Assembly: GCA_028023455.1 (NCBI GenBank)
Contig: JAQFVV010012441.1
Location: 4,583,911-4,647,910, forward strand
Origin: Epiperipatus broadwayi
Taxonomy: Eukaryota > Onychophora > Udeonychophora > Euonychophora > Peripatidae
Length of the DNA stretch: 64,000 nucleotides
Direction of reading: 5' to 3'
Positions 32,437 through 44,290 of this stretch are shown in pieces. A program made the position numbers and the translations under genes. Under the pieces are notes generated by a model. It was not told the origin of the DNA, did not search any database, and saw only the letters and a program-made list of their open reading frames with translations. The first letter of the stretch is position 1, and each line of letters begins with the position of its first letter.

Positions 32437-32755
32437 AGAACAAGGAGAGATCGAGAACACAATAAGTGGGTAAGACAACAAACAGATGTTACTGACCTCA
32501 TTGAAAAAAATAAAATACTGAAGTGGTGTTGGGCTGGACATATTGCTAGAAGAGGTGTAATACATGGACAATTGAAATCTTAAAAAGGATTCCAAGAGAT
32601 TGTAAAAGACCCAGAAAGAGATCACATATGAGATGGATAAATGAAATAAGAAAGTGTGCAGGGGTGATGTGGAGAAAAGAAGCTAAAGATCGGAGAAGAA
32701 GAATTGAACTTCATCCTGTAGTGGATTGATAATGGTTGATCATGATGATGATTTA
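32437..32755 (+). pseudogene. RTE-like LINE 3' relic
   Basis: Translates as TRRDREHNKWVRQQTDVTDL, then WCWAGHIARR, colinear with the C-terminus of the LINE at 15421-16145. It is broken by stops after about 60 codons and ends with TGGATTGATAATGGTTGATC and a short ATGATGATGA tail. It begins immediately beside the tRNA-derived SINE fragment. Confidence 0.85.
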
Positions 32756-33479
32756 TAGAAAAAGATTATTGTAAAATAGTATGTAGCAATAATAAATGTA
32801 ACCTGAAAGTGAAAAAAAGACCAGTTAGATAAGTATATACTTTTTTCTTTTCCAAATTGTTTTTCCTACCGAATTACATTGAAAGCACATACTAATGTAA
32901 AACATTTTAAAGAACCACATTTTAAAAAAATATAGTTTTCTGTTAATTTCTAAAAAAATTTTAATATTAACATGCTAATTGGTTAACTGAAGATTATTAT
33001 AGACTCGATGCTGGAAAGTAAAAATTGAATACATCCAGAGAGTATTCTTTTGCTCTATTAAATATTTTCACATCTTATGATGTTTTTTTTTATATCTTTT
33101 AGTGCATTATACTGAGAATAAAAAAAAAAAAAACATTATTCACTAAGCTAGCTAAATGTGCATTATTGAAAATTTTTATATAAAAAAAGATAAATCATGG
33201 ATTTAGTAATCATAGGAGTATGTGATTCCCCCAACAGTTATGAATGTTGCCACACATCACAATCATGATGTTTATTTTTTACAGTTAGTGCATCATCACT
33301 TGTTTGGCTCATCAGTATTAACTAAGATCTTTGTCTTCTATCTAAATAATAATCAAATACCCATTTATTGACCAATTTTGGATAGATATAGACAATGTGT
33401 AAAAGAATTAGGAACTGATTGGAGGGCATAGAGATGTGAAGAGGGAAAAGAATAAAGAAAATTAGTTTGATGAATAAAA

Positions 33480-33720
33480 TGACCAATGAAATTGTGAAAA
33501 AGAGTGACAAAAGACAAATGGTTGAGAAATTAGAGATAGAAAGAAAAACTGTATTGGACATATACTAAAAAGAAAAAATAGTTTAATGAAGGATGTTTTG
33601 ATAAGAATTGGGAATAGCAATGAGAATAAAGGATGAAAAATATTGAGTTAGCTAGATGATATAGAGATGAGAAGAGATATGTGGAATTGATGATCTGTAC
33701 AATGCCCAGAACTAAATGTT
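33480..33720 (+). pseudogene. LINE reverse transcriptase C-terminal relic (second subfamily)
   Basis: In one frame from about 33550: CIGHILKRKNSLMKDVL, then LDDIEMRRDMW after two stops. This is the W/CIGHILR..S...DV... and WLDDI module seen at the C-terminus of many non-LTR reverse transcriptases. It differs from the WAGHIARR type at 15421-16145, so it is another LINE lineage. Flanking 33345-33480 may belong to it but cannot be aligned by eye. Confidence 0.6.
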
Positions 33721-34887
33721 GAAATGGATGAAATGGTTGGGTGAGTGTTCTCTGAACCTGTTTATAGTCGAGAGTTTTATTGATTGATTGACCAGATATC
33801 TAGCTAAATTATATATTTGAAAAATTCACAAAAATTAGTTTAAAAATTGAAAAATTTTCTAAGATTCATTTAGATCAGATATGAATTTTAGTTCATGGGT
33901 AAAATATGTTAATGATGATATGATAAGACTTCTTGCTATTCTCTCCAATTAAATACTAATTTATTAACTGTGTAACTAGGTTTTTATTCTCTCTAAAAGT
34001 AATGCAAATACCTAAAAAATTATAGTGTAAAAAATGGGTTTACTGTAAGACTTCAAAGGATGCTTTATTTTTCCTGGTTCAATAATAAAACTGGTTAATA
34101 TTATTTTTTAAAAATACTTCTTGAATCCCAACATTAGTTTTTTGGCCATTAACATTTTGTTATGCTAATATGATAATAAAAAAGAACTCATAGTGATGCA
34201 TTCTTATCAAAACCATGTTATATTAATCATGATTGTAAATTTTAATTAAATAAAAGAGTTTTTATATTACCTGGATTTAAATATATTTATTAAAAATGGA
34301 ATATTCATGCTAATCCATGTAGTGAACATGGCAGATTAATGCACAAACCATATCATCATGTTTTTATTGATGGAAAAGTGTATGTTGTTTTTATTCTCAT
34401 TATTACATTACCTTAGTTACTTGAGATATTCTCTTTTATAAAGTTGTGATTGTTGTCTGGCAGTCTTTATTTGATGACATTTTTTTATTATATGTCTTAC
34501 TTTTCCAATAACTATAAGTCCACCCTTCTTCTTTTTAGTACTCTTACTATGTGATCGACTTTTTATTTATTTTATTTAAGTTAACATTTTCAAAAAATTA
34601 TGAAATTTATTTGTTTCTACATTTATCTATAGTTTTTAGTAGAGATCTTTTATGTTTTCATTATTAGTATGTGCTATCAGCTGTTGCAATTTTCAGCATA
34701 TCTAAAAAATTTTCTCAGAATGGACCCTTTTTAAATATTGAGGAAATCTTTGGTTTTGATCTGATCCAAAATCGACAGTCCATTATATAAGTATGATAAA
34801 AAAATTAAAATAACCTGACCTAAAAAAGTTTTAGTTGTGTGACGATGACAAGCAGTGATATTATTGATTTATGAAACTAAGTTTTTT

Positions 34888-35160
34888 TTATTGATCAAAA
34901 TTAATAGTATAGCCTGTATCTTTTTCATTGACATACAAAGGAAAACTAAAATATTTATTTCTAACCCTATGTTTATGAACCTTTATTCTTTCATTTAAAC
35001 TTAAACTACTCTGACCCATGTACATCTTCTTACAAAAAACAAGGGATAAATACATTATACCAGGAATAGTCTTCCTATCAAAATTTTCTTTTGTATTATT
35101 TAATGAGTTATTCAAGGTAATACCCCTTTTCCAAGCAATTTTCTTATTCCCAAACAAATT
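34888..35160 (-). pseudogene. PLE GIY-YIG endonuclease domain, inverted copy
   Basis: An 89-codon minus-strand frame carries a linker FGNKKIAWKRGI, then GIMYLSLVFCKKMYMGQSS (GIY...YIG-like) and LNERIKVHKH (the conserved R and H), then YVNEKDTGYTINFD. These motifs and their order are the GIY-YIG nuclease fused to PLE reverse transcriptases. It is the inverted partner of 35205-35636, joined through a ~45-bp hairpin (ACAAATTGCTATTTTTGCAT / ATGTAAAAATAACAATTTGT). It ends before the catalytic glutamate segment. Confidence 0.82.
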
Positions 35161-35204
35161 GCTATTTTTGCATACAAAATACTATTCTTACATCTTGTAT
35201 GTAA

Positions 35205-35636
35205 AAATAACAATTTGTTTGGAAATAAAAAAGTTGCTTGGAAAAGAGGTATTATTTTGAATAACTTATTAAATAATACAAAGGAAAATTTTGATATGAA
35301 GACTATTTCTGGTGTAGTGCATTGTTCCCTTATTTTTGTAAAAAGATGTACATATGTTAGAGTAGTTTGAGTCTAAATGAAAAGAATAAAGGTTCATAAA
35401 AGTAAGGTTAAAAAAAATATCTTAGTTCTGCTTTGTATGTCCATGAAAAAGATATAGGCCACACTATTAATTTTGATGAATCTAAGGTTGTCTTCTTTGA
35501 GAGAAATGAAATAAAAAGAAGAATTAACGAATCTTTATTATTAAAATTTTATTATTCTGAAGCAATTAACTTATTTAAAAGTTCTTTTAATATTAAGAGT
35601 GGATGGAAAGTAAATGGATTTGTGAGTAATGTTTAA
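35205..35636 (+). pseudogene. PLE GIY-YIG endonuclease domain, direct copy
   Basis: Starts with FGNKKVAWKRGI, continues to the GIY-YIG core in a frame interrupted by stops and at least one frameshift, and resumes at 35433 with YVHEKDIGHTINFDESKVVF. It then has RNEIKRRINESLLLKF (conserved glutamate) and ends with a stop at about 35636. Together with the inverted copy it makes a palindromic PLE end, the same architecture as the hammerhead repeats. Confidence 0.82.
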
Positions 35637-36024
35637 TATAAATATGGTGTTGTTTTGTAGTTCTTTACACTTGAGAAGTCTGCTTGTAGCAGTGAAACCA
35701 TTGGTTGTGTTTTTGATTTGATTTTTTCGAGGCTAGTCTGGTTGAGTTTTGGATTTGGGGTAATTTTAATTACTTATCTCATATATGTTGTAATATAATA
35801 TTTTTAATTGATATATAGATATAAATATTTAATTTGTAGAATTACCCACTTAAAATTATTTAATCAGATAACATAGATTGACAGTTTTATTTTGACTCTT
35901 GATTGCAATAGTTGACTTTCATTGACTATAGTTCTAGGTAAACTACATTCTAATTAAGTAAATATAGAAGGACAACACACAAAACATTTTTGTGTATGTA
36001 CAAATATAGATACAGAAAATGAGG

Positions 36025-36090
36025 TTGCCTTGACAACAGACTGATATTGTTAATTGTTATTGGTATTGATCTGGTCTATGTGTTGATAAA
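36025..36090 (+). repeat. PLE-associated short repeat
   Basis: GTTGCCTTGACAACAGACTG followed by ATTGTTATTGGTATTGATCTG and GTGTTGATAA. Lies about 390 bp downstream of the GIY-YIG stop, where a PLE terminal repeat would be expected. Confidence 0.65.
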
Positions 36091-36560
36091 ATTTCAATGA
36101 ATTTACATTTATTGACCAATCTAGCCTTGATCACTATTAGTTTTAATTATGTTAAAACACACCTTAATAAAACCCCAAGTAGTCTACTGAAATCACATAA
36201 CTTTAAGAAATAAAATTTTAAAAAATTATCCAGATTTTGTATATGTTGTATAAAATATAAGATCTTTCCATTTAAATAAAAATGAAATTAAGATTTATAA
36301 AATAATATATAATTTTCAATTCTCAAAAATTAACAATGAAATATAAAAATTCATTACTAGAGGGTTTAGTTTCAGAGATACCTTTTCTTTAGTTGGATGC
36401 ATATCTCTATATCTTCCTTCACAAATCAAAAACTACAAGAAGAGATATCAATATTTTATTTTAAACATCTAAGAAAAATAAAGCACAGAATTTTATTAAA
36501 TGTGCAATTTTTGCTATGAACACAATTACTTTTCTGCATTTCATAGCAATTCATCATAAT

Positions 36561-36627
36561 TAGTCAACACTTAGACAATCCCAATATCAATAACAATGAA
36601 CAATTTCTATCTTTTGTCAAGGCAACC
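36561..36627 (-). repeat. PLE-associated short repeat, inverted
   Basis: Minus strand reads GGTTGCCTTGACAAAAGATA, then TGTTATTGATATTGGGATTG and CTAAGTGTTGACTAATTA. It is the inverted counterpart of 36025-36090 and lies about 190 bp upstream of the PLE RT frame. Confidence 0.65.
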
Positions 36628-36815
36628 TTTTTTTAACAATAAAATAGGAATTCCCATCTTTATTTTAAATCTCACACGCATTCCTAAGATTTGAGAAAGA
36701 GGACATTTATTTAGCTATTTTCGTACAAGGAATATCCCGAAAATAATAATAATATGAAATCATCATTTATCCGTGAAAATATTAGAATTAACATTATTGA
36801 TCTTTACGGAAAGAT

Positions 36816-38512
36816 TTGTTTACAGAATGGAGGTATTTTGAAAGAATGTGTGTGAAGAAAATTAAAGCCTTTTGTAATCTTCAATTATTAATCAATTATA
36901 AAAAAAATGGACTTTTTCCTAGCTGTTGTAAACTTCCCTTCCCTACGCACACAAAGAAAATTTATGCAGTTTTAAAGAAGGCAAGTTTTGATGTTTTAAC
37001 TGCTTTTATTAGAAATACGAGAAAAAAGTTAGATTTTTTAGATAAAAATTTTTTACAATTCTCCCTTTCATTAAGTAATATTTTTCATCCAACTTTATGG
37101 TCAACTTATGTTAAGATCGTTGATTTTAGAGTGACTAAAGAAAATGATTTTAAATTTCGAAGGCAAACAAATAAATTTAACAAACTGCTTAAAAATAAAT
37201 AGGAAATTCTAGCGTTGTCTTTGTTTCAACGAGAAAGTGTACTTGCTGTAAAGAATTTATCAAATAGGAAATTATCTGATACTGAACTGAAAGTTCTGAA
37301 TAAACGTTTTAATTGTGCAATTACACCAACAAAATTACTTTTTGAGGATATTATTTGCAGAGTGGAAAGTAGTTTCTCAAAGATACCTTGTGGGGAAGCA
37401 GATATAGTGAGAGGAAAAATATACGATATTTTAAATAAAGCAAAACCACCTAAAACTAATTTATCTATTAATGAAAGAAGAGCTTTGTTTGCATTAAAAA
37501 ATAACAAATCTCTTAGTTCCTTCCGGCAGATAAGGGTAATACTACAGTAATTTTAAATAGGGCTGACTATTACAAAAAATACATAATTTATTGAATGATA
37601 ATATTTATAAGAAAATTTATAGAGACCCTATGACTTACCTTGAAAAGAAATCGACAGCATTAATTTATTCTACTGATCTAGATTTAGAAATGAAGATACA
37701 GTTTACTCCAGAGAAAAATCTTATTTTTATCCAAAATTACATGGTTTACCAAAAATTCATAAACCAGATATTCCATTGAGGCCGATTGTAAGTGCAGTTG
37801 GTTCACCAACACAGACACTAGCTCATTTTCTGACTTCTTTTATACAGCCACATTTAACAGAAATTTCATCATATGCTAATTAAAGATGCAATCATTTTCT
37901 TGAGCTTATCCGGGATATTAAATTGACTAAGAATGATATTTTGGTAAGTTTTGATATTATTTCACTTTTTACTAGTGTACCTGTAAATGAAGCTATTCAA
38001 GTTTTTTTTTAAAAAAAGTTCAATTATCTAATTTTGCTGTGATTTTGATTGAACACTGCTTATTGAATACATTTTTTTTTGTTTTTGATGGGAAGGTGTG
38101 TAAACAATGATCAGGTCTAGTTATGGGTTCACCAATTTCTCCAGCATTAGCTTTTATTTTTATGGAGAATTTGGAAAGAAAATTTTGACTTTACCAGTTA
38201 AGAAACCATCTATATGGCTGAGGTATGTTGATAATATCTTTATTATTTGGCCTCATGGTAAGCATGCTCTTGATGACTTTTTTAATTTTTTAAACTCTTT
38301 TCACAACAATATCAAATTTACTATGGAAATAGAAAATAATAACCAATTACCTTTTTTAGATATTTTAATTGAAAAAAAGGAAGATGGTTCTTTATCCCAT
38401 GGTATGTATAAAAAACTAATACACTCTGGGAGGTATCTACATTTTTTTCGACACCATCCTGCACAACTATTTTCAGTGGCAAAGACATTGTTAGATAAAA
38501 GCCTACAATTGT

Positions 38513-38513
<1 letters not shown>
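36816..38513 (+). pseudogene. Penelope-like element reverse transcriptase, nearly full-length relic
   Basis: Readable across three frames with few lesions. The N-terminal domain has GLFPSCCKLPFP. A TAG at about 37200 is followed in frame by LSNRKLSDTELKVLNKRF. A 1-nt shift near 37525 restores LPADKGNTTVILNRADYY. After further shifts come GLPKIHKPDIPLRPIVSAVG (fingers), SFDIISLFTSVPVNEAI (motif A), LVMGSPISPALAF (motif B) and WLRYVDNIFIIW (motif C; YVDN where YADD-type motifs are usual). Then follow LPFLDILI and YLHFFRHHP. These are signature PLE motifs. The protein stops at the (AAT)n/(AGT)n tract, so the GIY-YIG domain that should follow is missing here. GIY-YIG pieces lie upstream instead (34.9-35.6 kb), as in a tandem or partial copy. 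Confidence 0.9.
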
Positions 38514-38514
<1 letters not shown>

Positions 38515-38562
<48 letters not shown>

Positions 38563-38573
38563 AATAATAATAA

Positions 38574-38667
<94 letters not shown>
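38515..38667. repeat. (AAT)n(AGT)n compound microsatellite
   Basis: About 60 bp of AAT units with an ACAAAAAT interruption, then about 95 bp of AGT units. It terminates the PLE reading frame and produces poly-N/poly-S or poly-Y open frames that are artefacts. Confidence 0.97.
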
Positions 38668-40786
38668 TATAAATTTTATAAGCCAAATGATATTTTATTC
38701 TTTTAGTATCTTTATTTATTCCTGGTAAATAATATTAGTGTTTGATTTATTTGATATCATGTTGAATAATTACAATGATACATTTGTAATATTTTGGAAT
38801 ATGTGATAAGTCCATGTTGCATCACATGAGATGAACTTATTCCCTTTCCCTGAGTGATGATATAAATGACCACCATGGGTTGGGGGAATCATGAATGATG
38901 CCCATCAAACTTTGAACAAATTATGGCCATACTTTTGTAGTGTATTGATCTAGTTATTAAATAAAAGCTAACTACCTCCTCCTTTTTCTCATATCCCTAA
39001 AGATAATCCAGAAGTGACACTAGGATTTCAAACCAAATGTTGGTATGAATGTTAAACAAGGGATTGATTGCTCTTTCTTTTACACCCCCAATATTGCTCC
39101 AAAAGTGACACTATATGCTCTCATGAGGTGACCATAGTCTAGGTTGTTTGTTTTCTTTGCCTTAGCTCAACCCTGCTATATCCTTGAATATACTATATAC
39201 TTTATTATGTTTATATTTCTAAGTTTTAATGGTTTGGTATTGGTAACAGCAAAATCATTTCTGAAATCTGGTATTTGAAAATGTAGATTGTACTTAGCAC
39301 CGAGCAAAACGATGATAAAAGATAATATTAGTTAAAAATTATTTTATAGTAGATTGTTATATAATGCCTATCCATTGGAAATGATCCCATGTATACCATA
39401 AAACTATATTATACATAATTTATATCCAAGTCATTTTAAAATGCTGATGTTTCTTTAATCTTAAAAAAGTCCTACAAGGTAAAACTAATAATTAATAGGT
39501 AGAAAAATGTTAGTCTTGACTCTTAAAGCAGTATTGGCTGTTTAATAGCCTAAATAAATGGATTAAAGCATGAAGTCAATACTCTCTAGCATTATATTCT
39601 AAATATATTTATTGTGTTATTCTGTGTGTGATAATATTGATAATTTATTAACCAATGAATAGAAATTTTGAAATATATTACATGTGCATATTTAAAATGG
39701 ATAAGTTCTTAAAACCATGCTATCAATAGATAGATAAAATATAAAATGTATAGTAAGTTAAATAAACTCCATGTGAGTAATAAATTTAAGTAGTAACAAA
39801 TTAAAAGGTAATAATTTAAACTATGAAATGCATGCATAACAAGTCTAATAAACTCATGTGAGTAATAAGTTTGAGTAATAATAAATTAAAAAGATAATTT
39901 ATTAAAGTATTAACTGGATCTTAAGAGATCTTCCCTTAATCATAAAATGATGTAATAAAATCTTGTTTTATGTAAATTTCTGTCACAATTGTCCAAGATT
40001 TTATAAGTTTTCTTTACTGTTATTAATATATTCACAAAACTTGTAAATAAATAAATTTTGTTTGAAAATATATTATTGTCTGTGGCTTTATTGCTAAACA
40101 TTATTCATATCGTTATTGCTATTGTTATCAACATATTGTTTACTGTCGTAAAAACCATCATCTGTTAATATAATAGATTTTATTGTATGTTAGCATATCA
40201 TAACAAATTTTAATAAGTTCTCATATTTAGAGTACAAAAAGCTTTATGACTTATTGATCAAAATACTGTTGATCTTATGTGCATGTATTATTTTAAATAA
40301 TGTTTTAAAGATTAAATATTAGTTGTGTATCTAAATCATCAGATGCATCATTCACTGATCTTGATCATAATACGCATGGTCATTAAATGCGAGGTAGTTT
40401 GTAAATTATTATTTTAACTTGATACTTCATAAAATTTAAAGTTCTTGTTATTGTTAGTATTGGAATTAACAAATGTTTTTTTTTAATTCCATAATCTTTT
40501 ATGAGCTGTCTTTGCTTGTTATATTTGGGTAGGAGCAGAATCCCTCTCACTGACCCAAATATATATTTTATAAATGGTAATATTTAGGTTATTGAACCAT
40601 GAGAAAAGTAAATTATTGATTAGTAATTGCAACTTTAACTTTATTGTTGATTTTTCATTTTTGAAGTTATTTATTATGGTTTGCCTTGATCTTTTATGTT
40701 TATTGTTATTGTTTGACTGATTTAATAGAATTTTAAAAAGCATATTTCATTTCTAGTTTAAAACTTATAATCTATTTTAATTTAAT

Positions 40787-40828
40787 GGTTAAATACTTTG
40801 TTTTAGTGGTTAAATACTTTGTTTTAGT
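40787..40828. repeat. 21-bp tandem duplication
   Basis: GGTTAAATACTTTGTTTTAGT occurs twice in succession (the first base of each copy is approximate). Identical copies imply a recent slip. Confidence 0.8.
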
Positions 40829-41261
40829 CAAGTTTAAAACCCCATGCTTTATTTCATTATTGTCTTGCTGTTGTTTTGCACAATGTTAGTTTTATAGTTC
40901 AGGTTCTCATTCTTTATCATCAATATTGTTATCATATCGCATTCATATTTTCCTTTCTTTTATTACATCTTCATTTCATCTTAAGTCACTATCATAATTG
41001 CTTCATCCTTCATTGATCTCTATTCTATCATCATCTTAATTATTCATGACTCTAGCACATTTCCCTATTTGTTCTCCTCATTTTCATTCCATTAGTTAAG
41101 TTTTATTTGTTCTTCATCATCAATCGTCTACAACTTGATTTATTTATCATCCAACTCATAATTTGAATTCCATGCCCATTTCATAGATCTAATTATTAAC
41201 TACTTATTGGTGTTGCAAATTAAATTTATTTTGTAATAATTTTGCTTAGATCTTAAAGTTT

Positions 41262-41289
41262 ATTTAATCGATGTTTACATCGATTAAAT
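41262..41289. repeat. Perfect 12-bp inverted repeat
   Basis: ATTTAATCGATG (41262-41273) and CATCGATTAAAT (41278-41289) flank a 4-nt TTTA loop. Perfect complementarity is notable, but nothing nearby suggests a transcript. Confidence 0.8.
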
Positions 41290-41616
41290 TGGAGATTATT
41301 ATCTTCATGTATACTTTGTGACTTCTATTTAAATTTGCTCATGCATACACTAGCCAAACTTGTTTCTGATATTCTGTTTTGTAATTATGACTTATAATTT
41401 AATTAATGTCTACTATTAGCCATAGAAGATGTAGGGATGATATAAGGTACGATGAGGATTGGTAGTGCCTTAAACCTTTATTTATGTTTACTTATGATCA
41501 TGTTAACTAAGTCAGCTTCTAATACATTTATTATTGTTATTTGTTGAGGGATAAGGTTGGTATAGTATAGTATAAGTATTAAGGTCGGTAATAGGTGGTG
41601 CTTTATGACCTTCATT

Positions 41617-42017
41617 GATTCATGGAAAACTATGGATAATTTAGTGTGCTGATTGTGTAAGGAAGTTATAGAAAATATTAGGCACCTGTTGATTGAATGT
41701 AAATGCTTGAAAGTAGAAAGGGTACAGATAATGAAGTTATGGGAGGATAGATATGAACAAAGTGACTATACAGAAAGTGAGTTATTAGTTTTTATATTGG
41801 ATTTGCAAAGAGATAAGGGGGATTTAGATATAAAGGCCATAGAATTGACAAAGTTTATGTTGTGGAAATGGGATGGGGCAGAATATGGGATGACTTAAGA
41901 GTGGGGAATGAAGAATAAAATGGCTAACAGATTTATCTGGGCATAATTGCTGAGATATTCTTGACTTTATTTAAGGAGAAGCCAAATATATCACATCACA
42001 TCACATCACATCATACT
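41617..42017 (+). pseudogene. Non-LTR retrotransposon 3' end with zinc-knuckle-like tail
   Basis: Reads KTMDNLVC, a TGA (one change from CGA), then LCKEVIENIRHLLIECKCLK, giving a C-x2-C-x(n)-H-x4-C motif typical of the extreme C-terminus of several LINE ORF2 proteins. The frame ends at about 41895 (ATGGGATGACTTAA). A 3' UTR follows (TGGCTAACAGATTTATCTGG, then TAATTGCTGAGATATTCTTG) with a terminal CACAT-type tandem repeat at 41992-42016. The same 3' UTR and tail are present on the minus strand at 55171-55265, confirming an interspersed family. The clade cannot be assigned from this piece. Confidence 0.78.
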
Positions 42018-43737
42018 AGCCAAGTCTGAAAACTTCTTTGTATAGGTTCACGTTTAGGCTGAGCCAAGTCTGTTTTTGATATTTTATATTCATTATTTAT
42101 TGTTGATGGTTGGTTACAAAGGCCTATTCTTTAAATTTGATATTTTATATTTATTATTATTGTTATGGGAGCATGTTATTTCTTATTATTATGTGGAAGT
42201 TACAATATATATTTAATTTTAAAAAGGGGGCAAAAACAAACAAATCGGACGACAGTTCTTGGTAGAATAGTTGTTATTACTTTATTTTAATTAAAAATGG
42301 AACACTACTATTTAAAGTCTATTTTTGCATAAAGAAAAACAAAAAAAATTACAAAAACCAAAATGTTTTATAAGGTCCAACGCAGGTCTCTCCAGCCATA
42401 ATTTCAAGAAAAAACTATCAGGAAAAAATATTGGTGAATTATTCAATATAGTTTTCAATTTTTGGGCGGAGAAGATAAACGCGATTTTCCACCTTTGTTT
42501 TGTCTTCTAGCTGAGAATAGTTAGATCCCTGTTTATTAACAGATATTATTTGAGAGTTAGCAGAATTGAATATAGGCTGTCTACCTGAAATAAAATCTTA
42601 TATGTAATTGGATTTCAACTCACGTCATAGACGTAGCAGGTGGATATTATACCTTTTCATTATATAGTTTTGTTTTAGATAGTGAATACTTATATAAATA
42701 TAGATGAGTCGATAATAATTTTGTTAAAAGGTTGATAAAAATCAAGGTCAGACTGCCTCTGACGATAATCAAGCACTTATTGCTTGATCGCAGTTCTCTT
42801 TGACAAAAATCTTTTTTGGGTCATAAAATCTTCTTTTCATTAAGTCTTTTAAATATGTAAACATTTTTTTTTTTTAATCGCTCGTGAACCAAGATTTTTG
42901 CTCATGGGCATAATAATCAACTACTTTCGCGAATGCTGACAATCCGTTTTTATTTCCGTATAAAAAAGTAATGAATAAATATGTTATTTAATAACTTAAT
43001 GATAGTTTAATTTTTTTATCTTTTATTTTTTTAAGTTTTATTGCAGACGGAATAAGCGGATTTAAATAATAAGAAAAAGTAGAGTTTTGCTAAGATTGTT
43101 TTTGCGCGTCTTTTCCCCCTCACCACTTTTTATTTTGAAGAGTAATTTTAATTTTGTTCCAATATCTGAAAAATTTTAACTCGAGCTTGTGAAATCCTCA
43201 GAAATATTTTTATTTTGCCTTAGGGGAAATACCGTTACTGGTCTGGTCCATTATAAGAAATGATGTTTAGAAATATCTAACATAGCAAGGAAATTCAATT
43301 TTAACTTAGTAGTTTTAAAAAAATGACATAAAAAGATTTTTTTTCTCTCCTTCTTTTTAGACGCTAGCGTGTATAGGCAGAATAAACGTAAATTAGTTTG
43401 TAAAACATTTTAGCTACCTAACTAATAAAGTAAATTTTCCTGTACAGGTTTTGATATGTATCTATGTTTAAACATTTTGGCTAAGTAGTTAGTATTTTTT
43501 ATTTGTCATGGGTAATCTTATATTTACTTAGTTAATAAATGATAAAACAGCCCTATTTACTGTTGCAAATATATATGAATCATAAGTAGTAATAGCTAAC
43601 TGATAATTATATGTACGTTACCATAGCCCTCACACCTATACATATTCAATAAATATATTAGGAATCCGTTATCAAAACAACAAATATGCGAAAATTGGAC
43701 ATCCGTTTTTTATCCTTAACATCATTATCATTTAAAA
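42018..43737. other. AT-rich intergenic DNA
   Basis: No gene recognised. Contains a perfect 8-bp-stem hairpin (ATCAAGCA-CTTAT-TGCTTGAT, 42768-42788) and several poly-T tracts. The 61-codon frame at 42325-42510 is not recognisable. Confidence 0.5.
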
Positions 43738-43913
43738 CAGGCAAAACTCACTATATGTATTGCCACACACAGCAAGCTAGAGTAATCAATGGTTGCCAGA
43801 AGGCTTGTGTATAAAATCCCCATCTAGTGCCTACTCAACCAATATCCCCAGACTAGTTTCTGGCTTGTGGCCTTCGTCAGTGGATCTGAGAACACTGCAC
43901 CTAGATCTTAGGA
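43738..43913 (-). mobile_element. HHR-B element, partial copy
   Basis: Same sequence as the inverted arm of the 8.1-9.3 kb array, from AAAACAGGCAAAACT to the GATCCTAAGATC-like block beside the ribozyme. It is truncated there. It is flanked on the left by ATCATTATCATTT and on the right by CATTATCATTATCATT, which is the tail of an RTE LINE relic (43914-44290). It therefore inserted into, or was primed at, a TGA/ATC-type short repeat. Confidence 0.82.
43841..43888 (-). ncRNA. HHR-B hammerhead, degenerate
   Basis: Minus strand CTGACGA (43880-43874) has one core change from CTGATGA. GAAA (43860-43857), stem II and the GTC triplet (cut between 43851 and 43850) are intact. Stem I lost about 10 nt on its 5' side, so only ATCCA remains next to the core. 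Predicted inactive. Confidence 0.72.
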
Positions 43914-44290
43914 TCTCATTATCATTATCATTTTTTAATTCTTATCAATCACTCCAGAATGAAGTCTCTTCAAGTTTAATTCAAATTCATCTGATCTCTA
44001 GCCTCTCTTCTCCACATCACAGTAGCAAAATTCTTTATTTCAAACATCCATCTCACATGTGATCTCTTTCTAGAAATTAAAACTTTAAAATCCAGTTTAA
44101 GATTTAAACGGTCCATCTATTACCAGCTCTTGTAAGCAATATGTCCATTCCAGCTCCACTTTAGTCTTTTAATTTCTTTCAATGATCTCTGTAAGACCTA
44201 TTTCTTCTCTCACCTATGTATTTTATTTTGGATTCTTTCTTGTTACTCCCAATAAACATCTCTTCATTACTTCAGATTAGTGGTTTGAGG
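43914..44290 (-). pseudogene. RTE-like LINE 3' relic
   Basis: Minus-strand counterpart of the 15421-16145 end. It shares (in plus orientation) AATGAAGTCTCTTCAAGTTTAA-like and CTTCTCCACATCAC, and the tail with ATTATCATTATCA. Frameshifts and indels destroy the reading frame. An HHR-B copy lies exactly in its tail. Confidence 0.8.

Larger units (their letters stand above)
38668..41616. other. AT-rich intergenic DNA
   Basis: No gene recognised. A direct duplication of ACTC-ATGTGAGTAATAA-type sequence occurs at 39765-39870. A 21-bp tandem repeat (GTTAAATACTTTG...) sits at 40787-40828. A perfect hairpin is at 41262-41289. Confidence 0.5.

Noticed and set aside
33296-33325. Minus-strand CTGATGAGCC near a repeat
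   Set aside because: No GAAA box at a usable distance and no stem I partner.
38301-38706. Poly-L, poly-Y and poly-S open frames
   Set aside because: The repetitive parts translate (AAT)n(AGT)n; only the plus-strand part before the tract is PLE protein.
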